Source of the DNA: Paralithodes platypus
Taxonomy: Eukaryota; Arthropoda; Malacostraca; Decapoda; Lithodidae
Assembly: GCA_032716605.1 (NCBI GenBank)
Contig: CM064506.1
Location: forward strand, 22,502,404 to 22,566,403
Reading direction: 5' to 3'
Length of the DNA: 64,000 nt
Shown here: positions 9,300 to 18,873 of the stretch, piece after piece
How positions within the stretch are numbered: the first letter of the stretch is position 1
How the letters are laid out: each line of letters starts with the position of its first letter
Position numbers and translations under genes: made by a program
Notes under the pieces: model-generated
Seen by the model: only the letters and a program-made list of their open reading frames with translations
Told to the model about the DNA's origin: nothing
Database searches by the model: none

Positions 9300-10205
9300 C
9301 CTCCAGACCCCGCTGTCCGCGCATCAATATTAGGGCTTCCTTGAATTTCTTTAATGACTCCATCCATTTACAGTAGATATTGAACAACCATCGGGACATC
9401 ACGCACCGTTGCTTTAGCCCAAAATCAAAGAACTCGTTCTGCTCATTCTCCACAAGCACTGCCTCCTTTGCACCCTCATACATGTTCTTCACCGCTTTCA
9501 GCAACTTGTCAGCTACTCCGTATATTCTCAATACTTTCCACAGACCTTCTCTATCAACTGTCCTATATAGGCCTTTTTCAGGTCCAAAAAGGCAGCATAC
9601 AACTTTTGTCCGTTCTTGAGATATTTCTCAAAGACACATTTCCAGACAAAAATCTGATCTACACACCCTTTTCCCTTCCTAAACCTGCCCAGCTCATCAC
9701 CTACCCAATTCTCCGTTCTCTCTCTCTCTTGATCACTACCTTACTTTACAGTCACGCTCCCTAATTTTTACCCACCCCGCCCAAAGCCCAGTGTTGAGGG
9801 AGGCAGTCGCCACGGCTCTTATACGAATGATCTTGGGATGGCGGTGGGGAGGAGTGAGGGGGGAGGCTAGTTAACGTGTTCGTATAAGAGCCGTGGCTAC
9901 TGCCTTCCTCAACACGGGGCTTGGCTCGGGGTGGGTCTAAATTAGGGAGCGTGACTGTACATCTTCCCCCTACTATGCTTAGAAGACTTATCCGGATGTG
10001 ATTACCAAACACTCCTCTCTCCCCTTTACCCATATACAGGGGGACTATGATGCCTGCCTTTGTCTTCAGGCACAATTCCCTTAACCGATGCTAGTCTACA
10101 CATTTCCAACACCCATTCAATCCCTATTTCACCACCATACCTCAGCGTCTCCCCACACACTCCATCTATTTCTGAGGCTTTCCCCATCTTCAACCTTTAA
10201 TTATT
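9300..10205 (-). pseudogene. LINE-beta copy 1: reverse transcriptase remnant, MITE-interrupted
   Basis: Minus-strand translation gives, from high to low coordinates, IVPLYMGKGERGVFGNHIRI and LLSIV (RT block upstream of the palm), then beyond the MITE FRKGKGCVDQIFVWK, LYAAFLDLKKAY (first catalytic block) and YGVADKLLKAVKNMYEGAKE, then LKQRCVMSRWLFNIY, which corresponds to the usual LRQGCVMSPWLFN block. Substitutions, frame changes and the insertion at 9749-9957 show it is dead. The copy at 16556-17828 continues the same protein downstream. Confidence 0.8.
9749..9957. mobile_element. Tc1/mariner-like MITE (209 bp) with TA duplication
   Basis: Terminal inverted repeats CAGTCACGCTCCCTA...TAGGGAGCGTGACTG are flanked by TA on both sides (9747-9748, 9958-9959). 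Inner arms include GCCACGGCTCTTATACGAA and its complement, so the element is largely palindromic. It lies inside LINE-beta RT coding sequence. No transposase. Confidence 0.88.
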
Positions 10206-11125
10206 CCTATCGACGAAGGCGTCACCAAAATTTAGCTCCCTTCTTTCAATACAGATGTTGATTACAACATCCCCCCCCTCCCTCCCCCCCCCCCCTTCCT
10301 AACTTATCCTGTAACCTATGGCAACCGGAATTTGATTCCTCCCAACTATTGGGAGCAGTGTCTTAATACCGCTTAATAATTGGGTAAATTCCGGGGGTTG
10401 TTGCTATATAAATCTGATGCTCATTAATGCAAACTTGCTAACAAATAAATTACTGCTTACATCTCTGTGGGGCAGGTCCTTATTATATACATTATTATTA
10501 TTATCAAAGTTCATTTTTTATTGATAAGTTTAAATAACCTAAGAAACTAACCTAACCTTCCAATGACTCTCCTAATCACCCAGTATAATGAGAGGAAAGG
10601 TCAGGGTATTTTGTTGTTATTCTAAGCGATCGAAATTTGAATAACCAGTTTGAAATGTTTGAAAATAAACCAAGTATGTTCAGATGTCCCTCCCCCCTCC
10701 AAAGACCTTCAAGTTATTTTAAGATATCACCGCCGGATCTTGTATTATATTAAGATGCTCACCCCTTGACCCCAAGTATATTTATATGCTCACCCCCTGA
10801 CACCAAGTATTATAAGATGTCCTCCCCCCCAGCCCCCCAGCCCCCCCCCCCCCCCATGACCCAAAGTATATTAAGATGCCCCCCCTCCCCCCGCCCTCAG
10901 ATTGAAATGCATAATAAGATGAACTCCTCAGACCCTCATCGAATTTATCATGTCCTCATTAGTTCATTCCGTTTGTGTTCTCCTTGTGAGCGATTGTTAT
11001 TTCGTGTTTTCTTTTCTTTTTTAGGCGATCTTTGACAATTCACCCTCCACCCGTTTGGCGCTGCTAGTTTGTGTTGTAGTTAGGCCTGCAAGCTCTAGCC
11101 CCAGCCCTCCAAACACCCAACAATC
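10206..11125. repeat. Low-complexity region with C-rich imperfect repeats
   Basis: 10270-10305 is a C run. 10675-10910 holds four or five imperfect units of the type TATTAAGATGCTCACCCCCT. The remainder is AT-rich without recognised features; a 89-residue frame (10766-11035) is proline-rich translation of the C runs. Confidence 0.5.
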
Positions 11126-11445
11126 TTAAGGAGAGGCTGGCCGTTTGTTTGATCTATTAATTCATTTATTCATATATTTTTTTTAGTTTCCTCCTTAGAC
11201 CTCCATCAAGCTTAGAAAAATGTTCCGGCCGAAGGCCGGTTCCTCTTAAAATTGCGGGCTCGCTTTCGCTCGCCAGGAAATAATCGATACCTAAATTGCA
11301 CGAAAGGTCTTAAAATTGACAAGACAATGGGGTGAAAGGTGTTAAAATCGCCAAACTAATGGGCCGAACGTCTTATAATCTCAAAACTAGTGGGGCTAAA
11401 CATTAGGGAGAAGGGGGTCCAGAAAAACGGTCTGCCTCCCCTTAA
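11126..11445 (-). mobile_element. Family A TTAA MITE, internally deleted
   Basis: TTAA at both edges, with CCGGCCGAAGGCCGG, GCTCGCTTTCGCTCGCC and three AATGGG direct repeats in reverse orientation. It lacks the segment between the TTAGAAAAA block and the hairpin that full copies have, which explains its 320 bp length. Downstream, 11480-11545 repeats GTATTTAGTGTTAGTGCGTA twice. Confidence 0.82.
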
Positions 11446-11696
11446 GAGATTATCACCTATGTCGATTTTAGGATATGTATTTAGTGTTAGTGCGTATACA
11501 GTATGTGTATTTAGTGTTAGTGCGTATACAGTATGTGTATATGTTTGTTGGTATATACTGTACAGCATAATCCAAATACGTTACTCCTACTTGGACCTGT
11601 ATATATTTAATTCATGTTTGTTTTCACAAACTCGCCAGTTAATTTACAAATAAACTTAACTAGTGAAATCAATGAAAGTAGTGAATTCATGTGGTA

Positions 11697-11766
11697 ATCC
11701 AAGGACTCGAACCTAGGATACTTCCACCGAAATTCCGCACACTAAGCACTAGGCTATCACTCCAAC
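11697..11766 (-). mobile_element. tRNA-like SINE head (S2 family)
   Basis: Minus strand: GATAGCCTAGTGCTTAG (A-box-like) and CTAGGTTCGAGTCCTTGG (B-box-like), followed by ACTTTCATTGATTTCACTAG. The tail resembles those after the tRNA-like heads at 46952-47030 and 63376-63450. The anticodon region does not fold well, so it is a SINE. Confidence 0.55.
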
Positions 11767-11811
11767 TATAATGGTTTTAACAATTAAGTAGTAGTCTTCA
11801 CAGCTTTGACC

Positions 11812-12025
11812 GTAACCCCTTCTGTACCGGTGACGTCTTTTGTAATTTACTCTAGCTATATTTAGAGGATTCTGTGCATCTTAGGAAAGTGCTGTGGTAG
11901 TAAAAAAGGCTTAATTGAGATCGTTCGAAGCCTGTTAATTGCTGGAGGCCCTTTTGAAACTGAATACATTATTCTAACTAGCCAGAACAATGTTACAAAG
12001 ACGTCGCCGGAATAGAAGGGGTTAA
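11812..12025 (+). mobile_element. Family C TTAA MITE (GCTGGAGGCCC subfamily)
   Basis: GTAACCCCTTCTGTACCGGT begins the element and GACGTCGCCGG...AAGGGGTTAA ends it. The interior GGTAGTAAAAAAGGCTTAAT and TTAATTGCTGGAGGCCC match the copies at 49230-49780 and 62531-62744. Confidence 0.75.
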
Positions 12026-12029
12026 GTAA

Positions 12030-12729
12030 TACTACAGAATATCGAGTGTGGCTCCTTCCCCCCAAATCTAAAACTATACTGTAACAATCACAAATCTTAG
12101 TGTACGGTGGCGCTAGTAAGTCGTGTCTCAGCTGTCATTACGTTTGGTTCGCTCTGTCAGATGCTGAATAGGATGTGTATAGTGTAGGAACATGGTTGTA
12201 TATCTCTCAAAAAGAAGAAATCATGTGTAAATATTGCTGGGTTAGGATGTAGTATTCAGGCGTACCACCCGCCTTGTTTACACTATTCCCCACGCTCACG
12301 ATAATTTTTCCGTCTATTTTGACTGCTGTGGGATACAATAATAGGTTGAGAGGGGTGCTTTGCCCCCCCCTACCCCCCCCCCCCCCATGGCTTATTGTCA
12401 TTATCATATACCGTATACTGCCAGCAGGGGGCAATTGGCACATAAGCAATAGTAGTCCAAATAGACGGGAATATAACCGCGAGCACACGACCGATGTAAA
12501 CATGGCAACCGTAAGCCCGGATAATACATCCTTCCCTAATGCTGATACCAATTATTGATCAAAACATAATTGGTGCCGAAGCATCATTTATTAAGCCGAC
12601 TGTACAAAAGCATTTGCCTTCATCACATCTAGTTATACGAAGGCCCCTAATTCGGCAAAGCACAACATGTGGATACAAATAATTACGACCCTCCTTGCCT
12701 TGTTGTGGTAAAGTTTGTGCCGCATTAAT
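12030..12729. repeat. Region with dispersed repeat R (copy 1 at 12327-12450)
   Basis: TGCTGTGGGATACAATAATA, a C run at 12361-12386, GTCATTATCATATACCGTAT and CAGCAGGGGG match 16222-16335 in the same order. The rest is unrecognised. Frames of 114 and 94 residues over the C/G run are not supported as genes. Confidence 0.5.
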
Positions 12730-13311
12730 TTAAGGGGTGATGGGTCGTTTTTCTATACCCCCTTCCCTTTAATGTTTAGCCCCATTAGTTATCAGATTGT
12801 AAGATGTTTGCCCCATTAGTTTGTCGATTGTAAGACATTTCGCCCCATTTCTTTGTCAATATTAAGTCTTTCGTGATATTTAGGTGTCGATTTTTTTCAT
12901 AGCGAACGAAAGTGAGCCTGTAATTTTGGAAGAACCGGCCCTCGGCCAGGACATTTTTCTACCGAAAAATTTACAAATTAATCTAGAAGGGGGATCTAAT
13001 GATTTGTTTTGGTAAGATCCTGTGTAGCGGGAGGAACTGTTTTTCAGATGCCTATTTACTAAGAAACATTGAACAATATCTTTAACCTAACCTAACCAAA
13101 AGCTAACCTAACCTAACCTAGTATATTAGTGGACTATTTATGAATGTAAAATGTAAAAATATATTGTAACATTACCAAATTATTGAAATATATGAACAGG
13201 TCTACCCGCTACACAGGATTATATTTTTTTTGTTTTAAAGTGTTAAGGACGAAACTAACAATAATAAATTCATTTTAAAAAACGACCAAAAAGTGAATCA
13301 TCCCCCTTTAA
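12730..13311 (+). mobile_element. Family A TTAA MITE carrying a nested K element
   Basis: TTAAGGGGTGATGGGTCG begins and ATCCCCCTTTAAA ends the copy. The family A core (GTGTCGATT, GTGAGCCTGTAATTTTGG, CCGGCCCTCGGCC, GATCTAATG) is interrupted at about 13012-13220 by the K element and then resumes with GACGAAACTAA. Confidence 0.8.
13017..13219. mobile_element. K element: TIR transposon with TTAGG-type interior (copy 1)
   Basis: Ends ATCCTGTGTAGCGGG and CCCGCTACACAGGAT are perfect 15-bp inverted repeats. The interior includes CTAACCTAACCTAACC runs and ATGTAAAATGTAAAAA. Inserted into a family A MITE. Its intact ATGAATGTAAAATG defines the empty site of the solo LTR found in copy 2. Confidence 0.82.
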
Positions 13312-13329
13312 AGGATGTTTGCTCAGTCC

Positions 13330-13588
13330 TGTCTTCACCTGGGCCCGTCCTATCTGCACCTGTGTCGTATCTTCCTAGCCTCTTACAGGGAGAGTTTGAT
13401 AATCTACCCTTACAGTACCAGCGACGTTTTTCTTATTTGATTTCAGCTACAGTTAGACGATTTTGTGTAGGAGAGATATATGGTAGCTAGAAGGATTCGT
13501 TGAGACAGTCTGTAACCTTTTAATGGATAGACGTCCTTCCTAAGCTGAATGAAGTCGGTTCATTTTTTACCGTGTGACAACCAAGAGT
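13330..13588 (+). mobile_element. Family C variant with extended 5' flank
   Basis: The C core (TTTGATTTCAGCTACAG, TTAGACGATTTT, GATATATGGTAGCTAGAAGG, GTCCTTCCTAAGCTGAATGA) follows ATCTTCCTAGCCTCTTACAG. The latter also precedes the related copy at 16440-17945. It ends with ACCGTGTGACA rather than the typical GACGTCACCGG end. Confidence 0.6.
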
Positions 13589-13923
13589 TTTAAGGGGAGA
13601 TTTCCACTTGAGGGACTTTATTCTTGACCCCTTTCTCCCTCATGTCTAGCCCCATTGCTTTTGAGATTTTAAGACGTTTGCCCCTTTAGTTTGGTGATTT
13701 TAGGAATTTCCGCCCCATTCTGTAAAATTTAAGACCTTTCGTGCCATTTAGGCGTTGATGTTTAGCCTGGCGAGCGATAGCGAGCCTGTAATTTAAGAGT
13801 AACCGGCCTTCGGCCGGGAAATTTTTCTACCGAAAAATATAAAAATTTATCTTGAAAGGGGGTCAAGGGGGTGATATTAAGATTGCTGGAGGCGTAGGAA
13901 AGAAACTAAGAACCTCCCCTTAA
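13589..13923 (+). mobile_element. Family A TTAA MITE
   Basis: TTAAGGGGAGATTTCCACTT to CCTCCCCTTAA, 335 bp with TTAA at both edges. Contains GGCGAGCGATAGCGAGCCTG, CCGGCCTTCGGCCGG and TTTTTCTACCGAAAAAT. The left end matches the ...GTGGAAATCTCCCCTTAA end of the copy at 62757-63068. Confidence 0.85.
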
Positions 13924-14273
13924 CACATACCATATATATATTGTTTTCTTTCTATTTCTTTGATATACGGTGTTGTTCTACAGCAAGGACTGCAGGAAAT
14001 TAGTATTTACCCATTATCTAATAATCTGTTGGCTAAACACGGCCCCTACTTGTGGGGAGAACTATGAAGATCAGGGAAATATAGGGTTAAAGAGGATAAC
14101 ATAAGCTCTATTTAGCTGCAATAATCGTTTGGGTAAGATCCTGTGTAGCGGGTGGAACTGTTTTTCAGATGCCTATTTACTAAGAAACATTGAACAATAT
14201 CTTTAACCTAACCTAACCTAACCTAAACTTTACCTAACCTAACCTAGTATATTAGTGGACTATTTATGAATGT

Positions 14274-16133
14274 TGTGACGCATGTCCAGTGTGAGCATGC
14301 TGTACAGAACGCCTAGTCATGCCCCACTCTCGCTAGGATCGTCAGGGCAGGAACTTTGGCTGTAGTCTATGTAGAGTTTCCTAACTTAGTTCATGTGAGC
14401 CGTTGTACTATAAGTAATATGAATATGTATTTTGTTTTCATCTGAGTCAACGAGTTCTATTTTATATCATTAGTTATAAGTATTGTGTGAAAAACTTATT
14501 TGTAATGATGGGAGAAGCGGCAGCCACAGTTGGGGGTCAGTGGGTGCGCCATGCGGGAGGTGGGCCTAACTCACTAGCACTCCCCCCCCCCTCCCCCCTC
14601 CCCTCAGTGCTAGGAAAGCCTTTGTCTATCCCAGAGGAGAGAGAGAAATTACGTAATGATTGTCAGTGGGCGGTCCTTAGTAGTTCACGTTGGGCTCACT
14701 AGAGGGCCGAGTATAAAAAGGGAAGTCTAGCCATTTTTTGATCAGAACTCATTAGGCAGAGCGACTTCTCATTTCCCTTGCTAACTATATATATTCTTCT
14801 GACTGATGTGAACTTTCTCTACTACCTTACATTCTTATCTCCTCTTTTCCCTACCCTTTTTAACTTCCATGGTCCCGTTGGTGCAGAGCTAGTCAGCCAA
14901 CGTATTATCGCTTGAGTTCTCATGAGATACATGCCTATTAGATAGCCTATTTTGGAAGGGTTAACTTAGAATAGGATTGATTTATGTTTGTTGCACTTGT
15001 CTATGCATTTCCCTGTGTGTTATTATTATTATTCCTGGTTTCTGCTAGTCTAGGTAATGCTAGACTGGGGTAAGGCTTTTCTGTGTTACGAGTTGTTGTT
15101 TGATGCAGTGGTTAAGCGATAAACCTGCATACTCGTTTCGGTTCAGTGAAGCCTAGGTTGTCTTCGCGGCTGACTGTGTTGAGTTAATAATTTACAGTGC
15201 GTGAGGGCAAGAGCCTAACCACCCTGTATTTTATTAACAGCTTGTTTTTACTTTGTCAAGGAGCCGGGAGAAAACCAGATACAAGGGATCTGGATTTCTC
15301 AAAGTGCACTTGTTAGTGTTAACGTAATACTTTAAACAGTTGTGAGGACTTCGCTAGGCTACGAGCCGTTTTTGCTCAGTCACTGCTACCTTTTGCCCAC
15401 AGTACCCCAGCTAGACTTTACTCGATTAGTAGATACAGAATAGTATTGAAGCTTTCCTTATGTATGATATTGTTTATGCACTATTGATTTCATGTGTTGC
15501 AAGCTTGGCTACTTTAGTGATTAGTGGCCCACGAGCACAATCCGAGTAGGCTATTGCCGTTGCATTTGCGGAGTACTTCTTTTTAATGTTTGCCATTTAC
15601 TATTGCATATTCTTTTAATTATTCTTATGCCAATTTAAACCTGTAATAGTATTTAATTGCCAGTGTTTTTCTTATTGAATTACTGTTCAAAATCCGATAC
15701 GTACTTCTTACGAGCATCCGAGAAGCATCTAACTTTTTTCAGAAGATTCCTTGCTCGATGCTTAAGGACTATTAATTAACGTAACGTAATAGTGCCGATC
15801 CGAAGTAGAGGGTGGAGGACTTCTTAAGTTCTTAGTCAAGGGTGGATTACTTCGGCTTCGGCCAACACTATTCTTTGGTGTTGTTGTTTCTTACTTCTTT
15901 GTTTGATTGTTGACCAGACTAGAGAATTCCTGTCTCTTTATTAGTCTGTTGTTGAACACTAGTACCGAGTTCTTGTATACCCCGTTATAGCAGATTGAAC
16001 TCTGGAGGGTATTGGTGTTTTTTGTTCGGCTGGCAGTACTCAGGGGTTGGGATCGTGTGTTTCCGTTGTGGCAGCGAGCCGTATTAGAGTCCTGATTGAG
16101 AGCCCTTGTGTACCCGAGTGCCAGGTCGTAACA
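14274..16133 (+). mobile_element. Probable solo LTR (1,860 bp) with 4-5 bp target duplication
   Basis: Begins TGTGACGC and ends CGTAACA, the TG...CA signature of LTRs with a short imperfect inverted repeat. ATGT (or AATGT) occurs on both sides while the empty site in the sister K element has it once. A TATAAAA box at 14712-14718 could be the LTR promoter. No gag/pol coding or second LTR was seen. The 71-residue frame (14487-14702) is unremarkable. Family (Ty3/gypsy-like or BEL-like) cannot be decided from the ends alone. Confidence 0.75.
14712..14718 (+). promoter_or_regulatory. TATA box of the solo LTR
   Basis: TATAAAA lies in GAGGGCCGAGTATAAAAAGG, followed about 25-40 bp later by CAGAACTCATTAGGC, a plausible start region. 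Position about 440 bp into the element is reasonable for a U3 promoter. Confidence 0.5.
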
Positions 16134-16221
16134 ATGTAAAATGTAAAAATAAAGTATAGCATTACCAAATTATTGAGATATAAGTACAGGTCCTCCCGCT
16201 ACACAGGATTGTACCACCGTT

Positions 16222-16335
16222 TGCCGTGGGATACATAGTTTGTTGAAGAGGGGCAAGCACCCCCATCCCCCCTCACCCCACCAGGACTTACTGACATTGT
16301 CATATATTTTAACAGTAGGGGGTCAACACTCCTTT
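16222..16335. repeat. Dispersed repeat R, copy 2
   Basis: GCCGTGGGATACATAGTTTG, CCCCCATCCCCCCTC, CATTGTCATATATTTTAACA and GTAGGGGGTCAACA match 12327-12450. It directly follows the K element right end. Confidence 0.55.
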
Positions 16336-16439
16336 ATATTACATTTCCGACAGTCAGACATGCATAACAATGTATTGTGATATGACACTTCCGTAGGCCA
16401 CACAAAAATCGATGGGTCTCGCGGCTGTCACACCGTAAA

Positions 16440-17945
16440 ATCTTACCTATCTTCCTAGCCTCTTACAGGGAGAGTTCGATATTTAACCCTTAAAGTTACA
16501 GCGACGTTTTTCTTATCTAATGTCAGCTACAGATAGACGATTTTTGTGAAGCTTTCTATCTATCTATCTATATGCTCAGGCCCAATCCCCATTTTGGGGG
16601 TAGCCGACTCAAGACAGAGCAAGAACAGGGAAAACACAAAAACAACATAAAACAAAATATAAACACAGATAAAAAACACAAACTTTCACACATCCAGGTC
16701 ACCCAGGAGAAGACCCAGAGACCAGGGTTACCAAGGTCGCTCCAGCACTCCCCCGGCCCCTGACCACCAGGAGAGGTTCCGATCTCGGCAGGCAGACATG
16801 CAGCGGAGCCAAAGCGACAAGCCCTCCCACCACACTTCCAGGCACACCCTTCATATTAATCGTCTCCCCGGGCCAGGCGCCTGATGGACTATTATCTAGT
16901 CCAACTTGCGCCCGACCCCTTACTCCAAATGACCACGTGTTCACTCAACTATTCACAAGCATTCTCCATTCACTCCTGTCCACCACCACTTCCCCTGCCT
17001 GATCTATAGTCATTCCTCTATCATCCAAAGCCTTTCTTACACAGTCTCTCCATCTCAATGGGGGTCTTCCTGCCCTTCTATCTCCCCTTGTACCTGACTC
17101 ACATATTCTCTTTGTAAGCCTTTCATCTCCCATTCGTTCAACATGACCATACCAGCTCAGCACCCTTCTGTCCACTCTGGCTGACAAATGTTCCTGCTGC
17201 CCCACTCTCCTACGTATCTCTTCATTTCTCAATCTGTCTCTACGAGTAACTCCACACATACTCCTCAAGCAGCTCATCTCCATCACATCCACCCTCTTTT
17301 CTCCTTTTTCTTCAGAGCCCATGTCTCAGCCCCATACATCACTGTTGGCACAACAATTCCTTGATATAGTGCACTTTTTACTTTCACTCCGAAATTTCTC
17401 GTCTTCCACATACTTCCCATTGCTCCGAAAACCTTCCTTCCTTCACACACTCTCTGTTTTACCTCCACTTCCATACCTCCACTCCTGCTTATTGTTCCTC
17501 CTAGATATTTAAAACACTCTACTTGTTTCAATATTTCCCCATCCAGCCTCACATCTAGATTCACCCTATGCTCTCCCCTATTACACACCATTACTTTACT
17601 TTTATTGACGTTCACCTTCAGTTTCCTCCTTCCACAAACCACACCAAACTCTTTGACTACCCGCTGCAGTTTCTCATCAGAATCCGCCACCAATGCTGTG
17701 TCATCAGCGAACAGCAACTGATTCAACTCCCAATCTCTACCATTCTTTCCTACTAAACCCAATCCTCTTCCCATAGTTCTCCTTTTCACCTCCCTCACCA
17801 CACCATCCATAAACATATTAAATGTTTATGAAGCTTTAGGAGAGATATATGGTAGCTAGAAGGATTCTTTTAGACAGTCTAACATTTTAATGGGTAGACG
17901 ACCTTCCTAAGGTGAATGAAACCGTGTGATAGTTCCCAGACTATA
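16440..17945 (+). mobile_element. Family C variant split by LINE-beta
   Basis: Left part 16440-16555 and right part 17829-17945 reconstitute the same C variant seen at 13330-13588 (ACAGATAGACGATTTTTGTG / GATATATGGTAGCTAGAAGG). The LINE-beta copy occupies the gap. Confidence 0.75.
16556..17828 (-). pseudogene. LINE-beta copy 2: C-terminal RT half and 3' UTR, 5'-truncated
   Basis: Minus-strand frames 17283-17816 and 16945-17322 carry LLFADDTALVADS (RT catalytic motif), MYGAETWALKKKEKR, then SWYGHVERM and GRPPLRWRDCVRKALDDRGM, the usual C-terminal region of this type of non-LTR element. A frameshift near 17300, in an A/G run, separates the two. The 3' UTR ends TGGGCCTGAGCATATA with a GATA-repeat tail. 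The element is flanked by TGAAGCTTT (16547-16555 and 17829-17837), a target-site duplication, so it is a 5'-truncated retroposition into a family C MITE. Clade not assigned. Confidence 0.88.
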
Positions 17946-17949
17946 GTGA

Positions 17950-18567
17950 AAACCTGTAAACATAAATATTTCACAGAATAATCTGCTGAAACATAGTTGT
18001 CGGGCATAAATAAAAAAATACATAAAATATAATTCAGCAAACTTTTTATCTATCAAGAAATTCATACTTTGTTTTTGTATATCTGCTTACAATCGATGTT
18101 TACGGCTCCAACTTCCTTATAGCCTGAAACTCGCAATTGGCCAATTACTCTTCATATTCCCTTAGCTCATTGAAATTGAAATGTTATATATTTAGCCATA
18201 TTATGTACAATACATATTTAATTACGAAGACAAATGTTGATGCTGGCTGAGCAATCTCTCCTAAAGGCACCTGAATATTGCAAGCTCGTTATTATCCTCA
18301 TTCTAGAATATTAAACAAGATTTTACATGCAAGTTTATGCGAGCAATATGATTAATTATGTGATTAATTATTTTCTCATTATTGTATCGAACCATTAATG
18401 AAATCTAACCTATTTGCTTACGCATACATAAAGGGCAAACCTAAGTAAAGTACGGAATGTTGTTATTAGCACGATCCTCTCATCTTCGCGCAATCTAAAA
18501 AAAATATTCGACACACTAAAACAAAAATGTCCTCCTATTCTTTCTCAGGGGAGGGTTTGTCCGGCAC
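17950..18567. other. AT-rich stretch, nothing recognised
   Basis: No open frame, repeat family or RNA gene could be supported. Confidence 0.4.
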
Positions 18568-18781
18568 TTAACCCCTTCAAAATCCAATACGCATTTCTCC
18601 TCTTATGTTATGGTCATTATTAGACGATGTTATTCAGATTAGGAAGGGTATATGGACGTCAGAGGGTTGATGGATATAGTCTTTACCCTTTTAATACCCA
18701 CAGGTCCTTCCTAAGCTGCATAAAACCGTCTAATGATAGCCAAAACATACTGCAAACACGCGTCAGAGCTTCAAGGGGGAA
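18568..18781 (+). mobile_element. Family D TTAA MITE
   Basis: TTAACCCCTTCAAAATCCAA to GTCAGAGCTTCAAGGGGGA. Core GTTATTCAGATTAGGAAGGG / GGTCCTTCCTAAGCTGCATA is the hairpin shared with family C. The right TTAA is lost. Confidence 0.78.
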
Positions 18782-18873
18782 TAGTCATATATAATATATA
18801 TTTTTTTTTTGCTGGCCAACTTCTCCCTCCTGTTTATCCCCTTTACTTTTCATATTTTAAGGCGTTCGGCCCA

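Larger units (their letters stand above)
14138..16209. mobile_element. K element copy 2, split by a solo LTR
   Basis: Left part 14138-14273 and right part 16134-16209 together match the K copy at 13017-13219, with the same ATCCTGTGTAGCGGG terminus and ACACAGGAT end. The break is in ATGAATGT/AAAATG. Confidence 0.85.

Noticed and set aside
12207..12558. 114- and 94-residue frames around 12.2-12.6 kb
   Set aside because: Overlapping open frames on opposite strands over a C/G run and repeat R, with no recognisable content.
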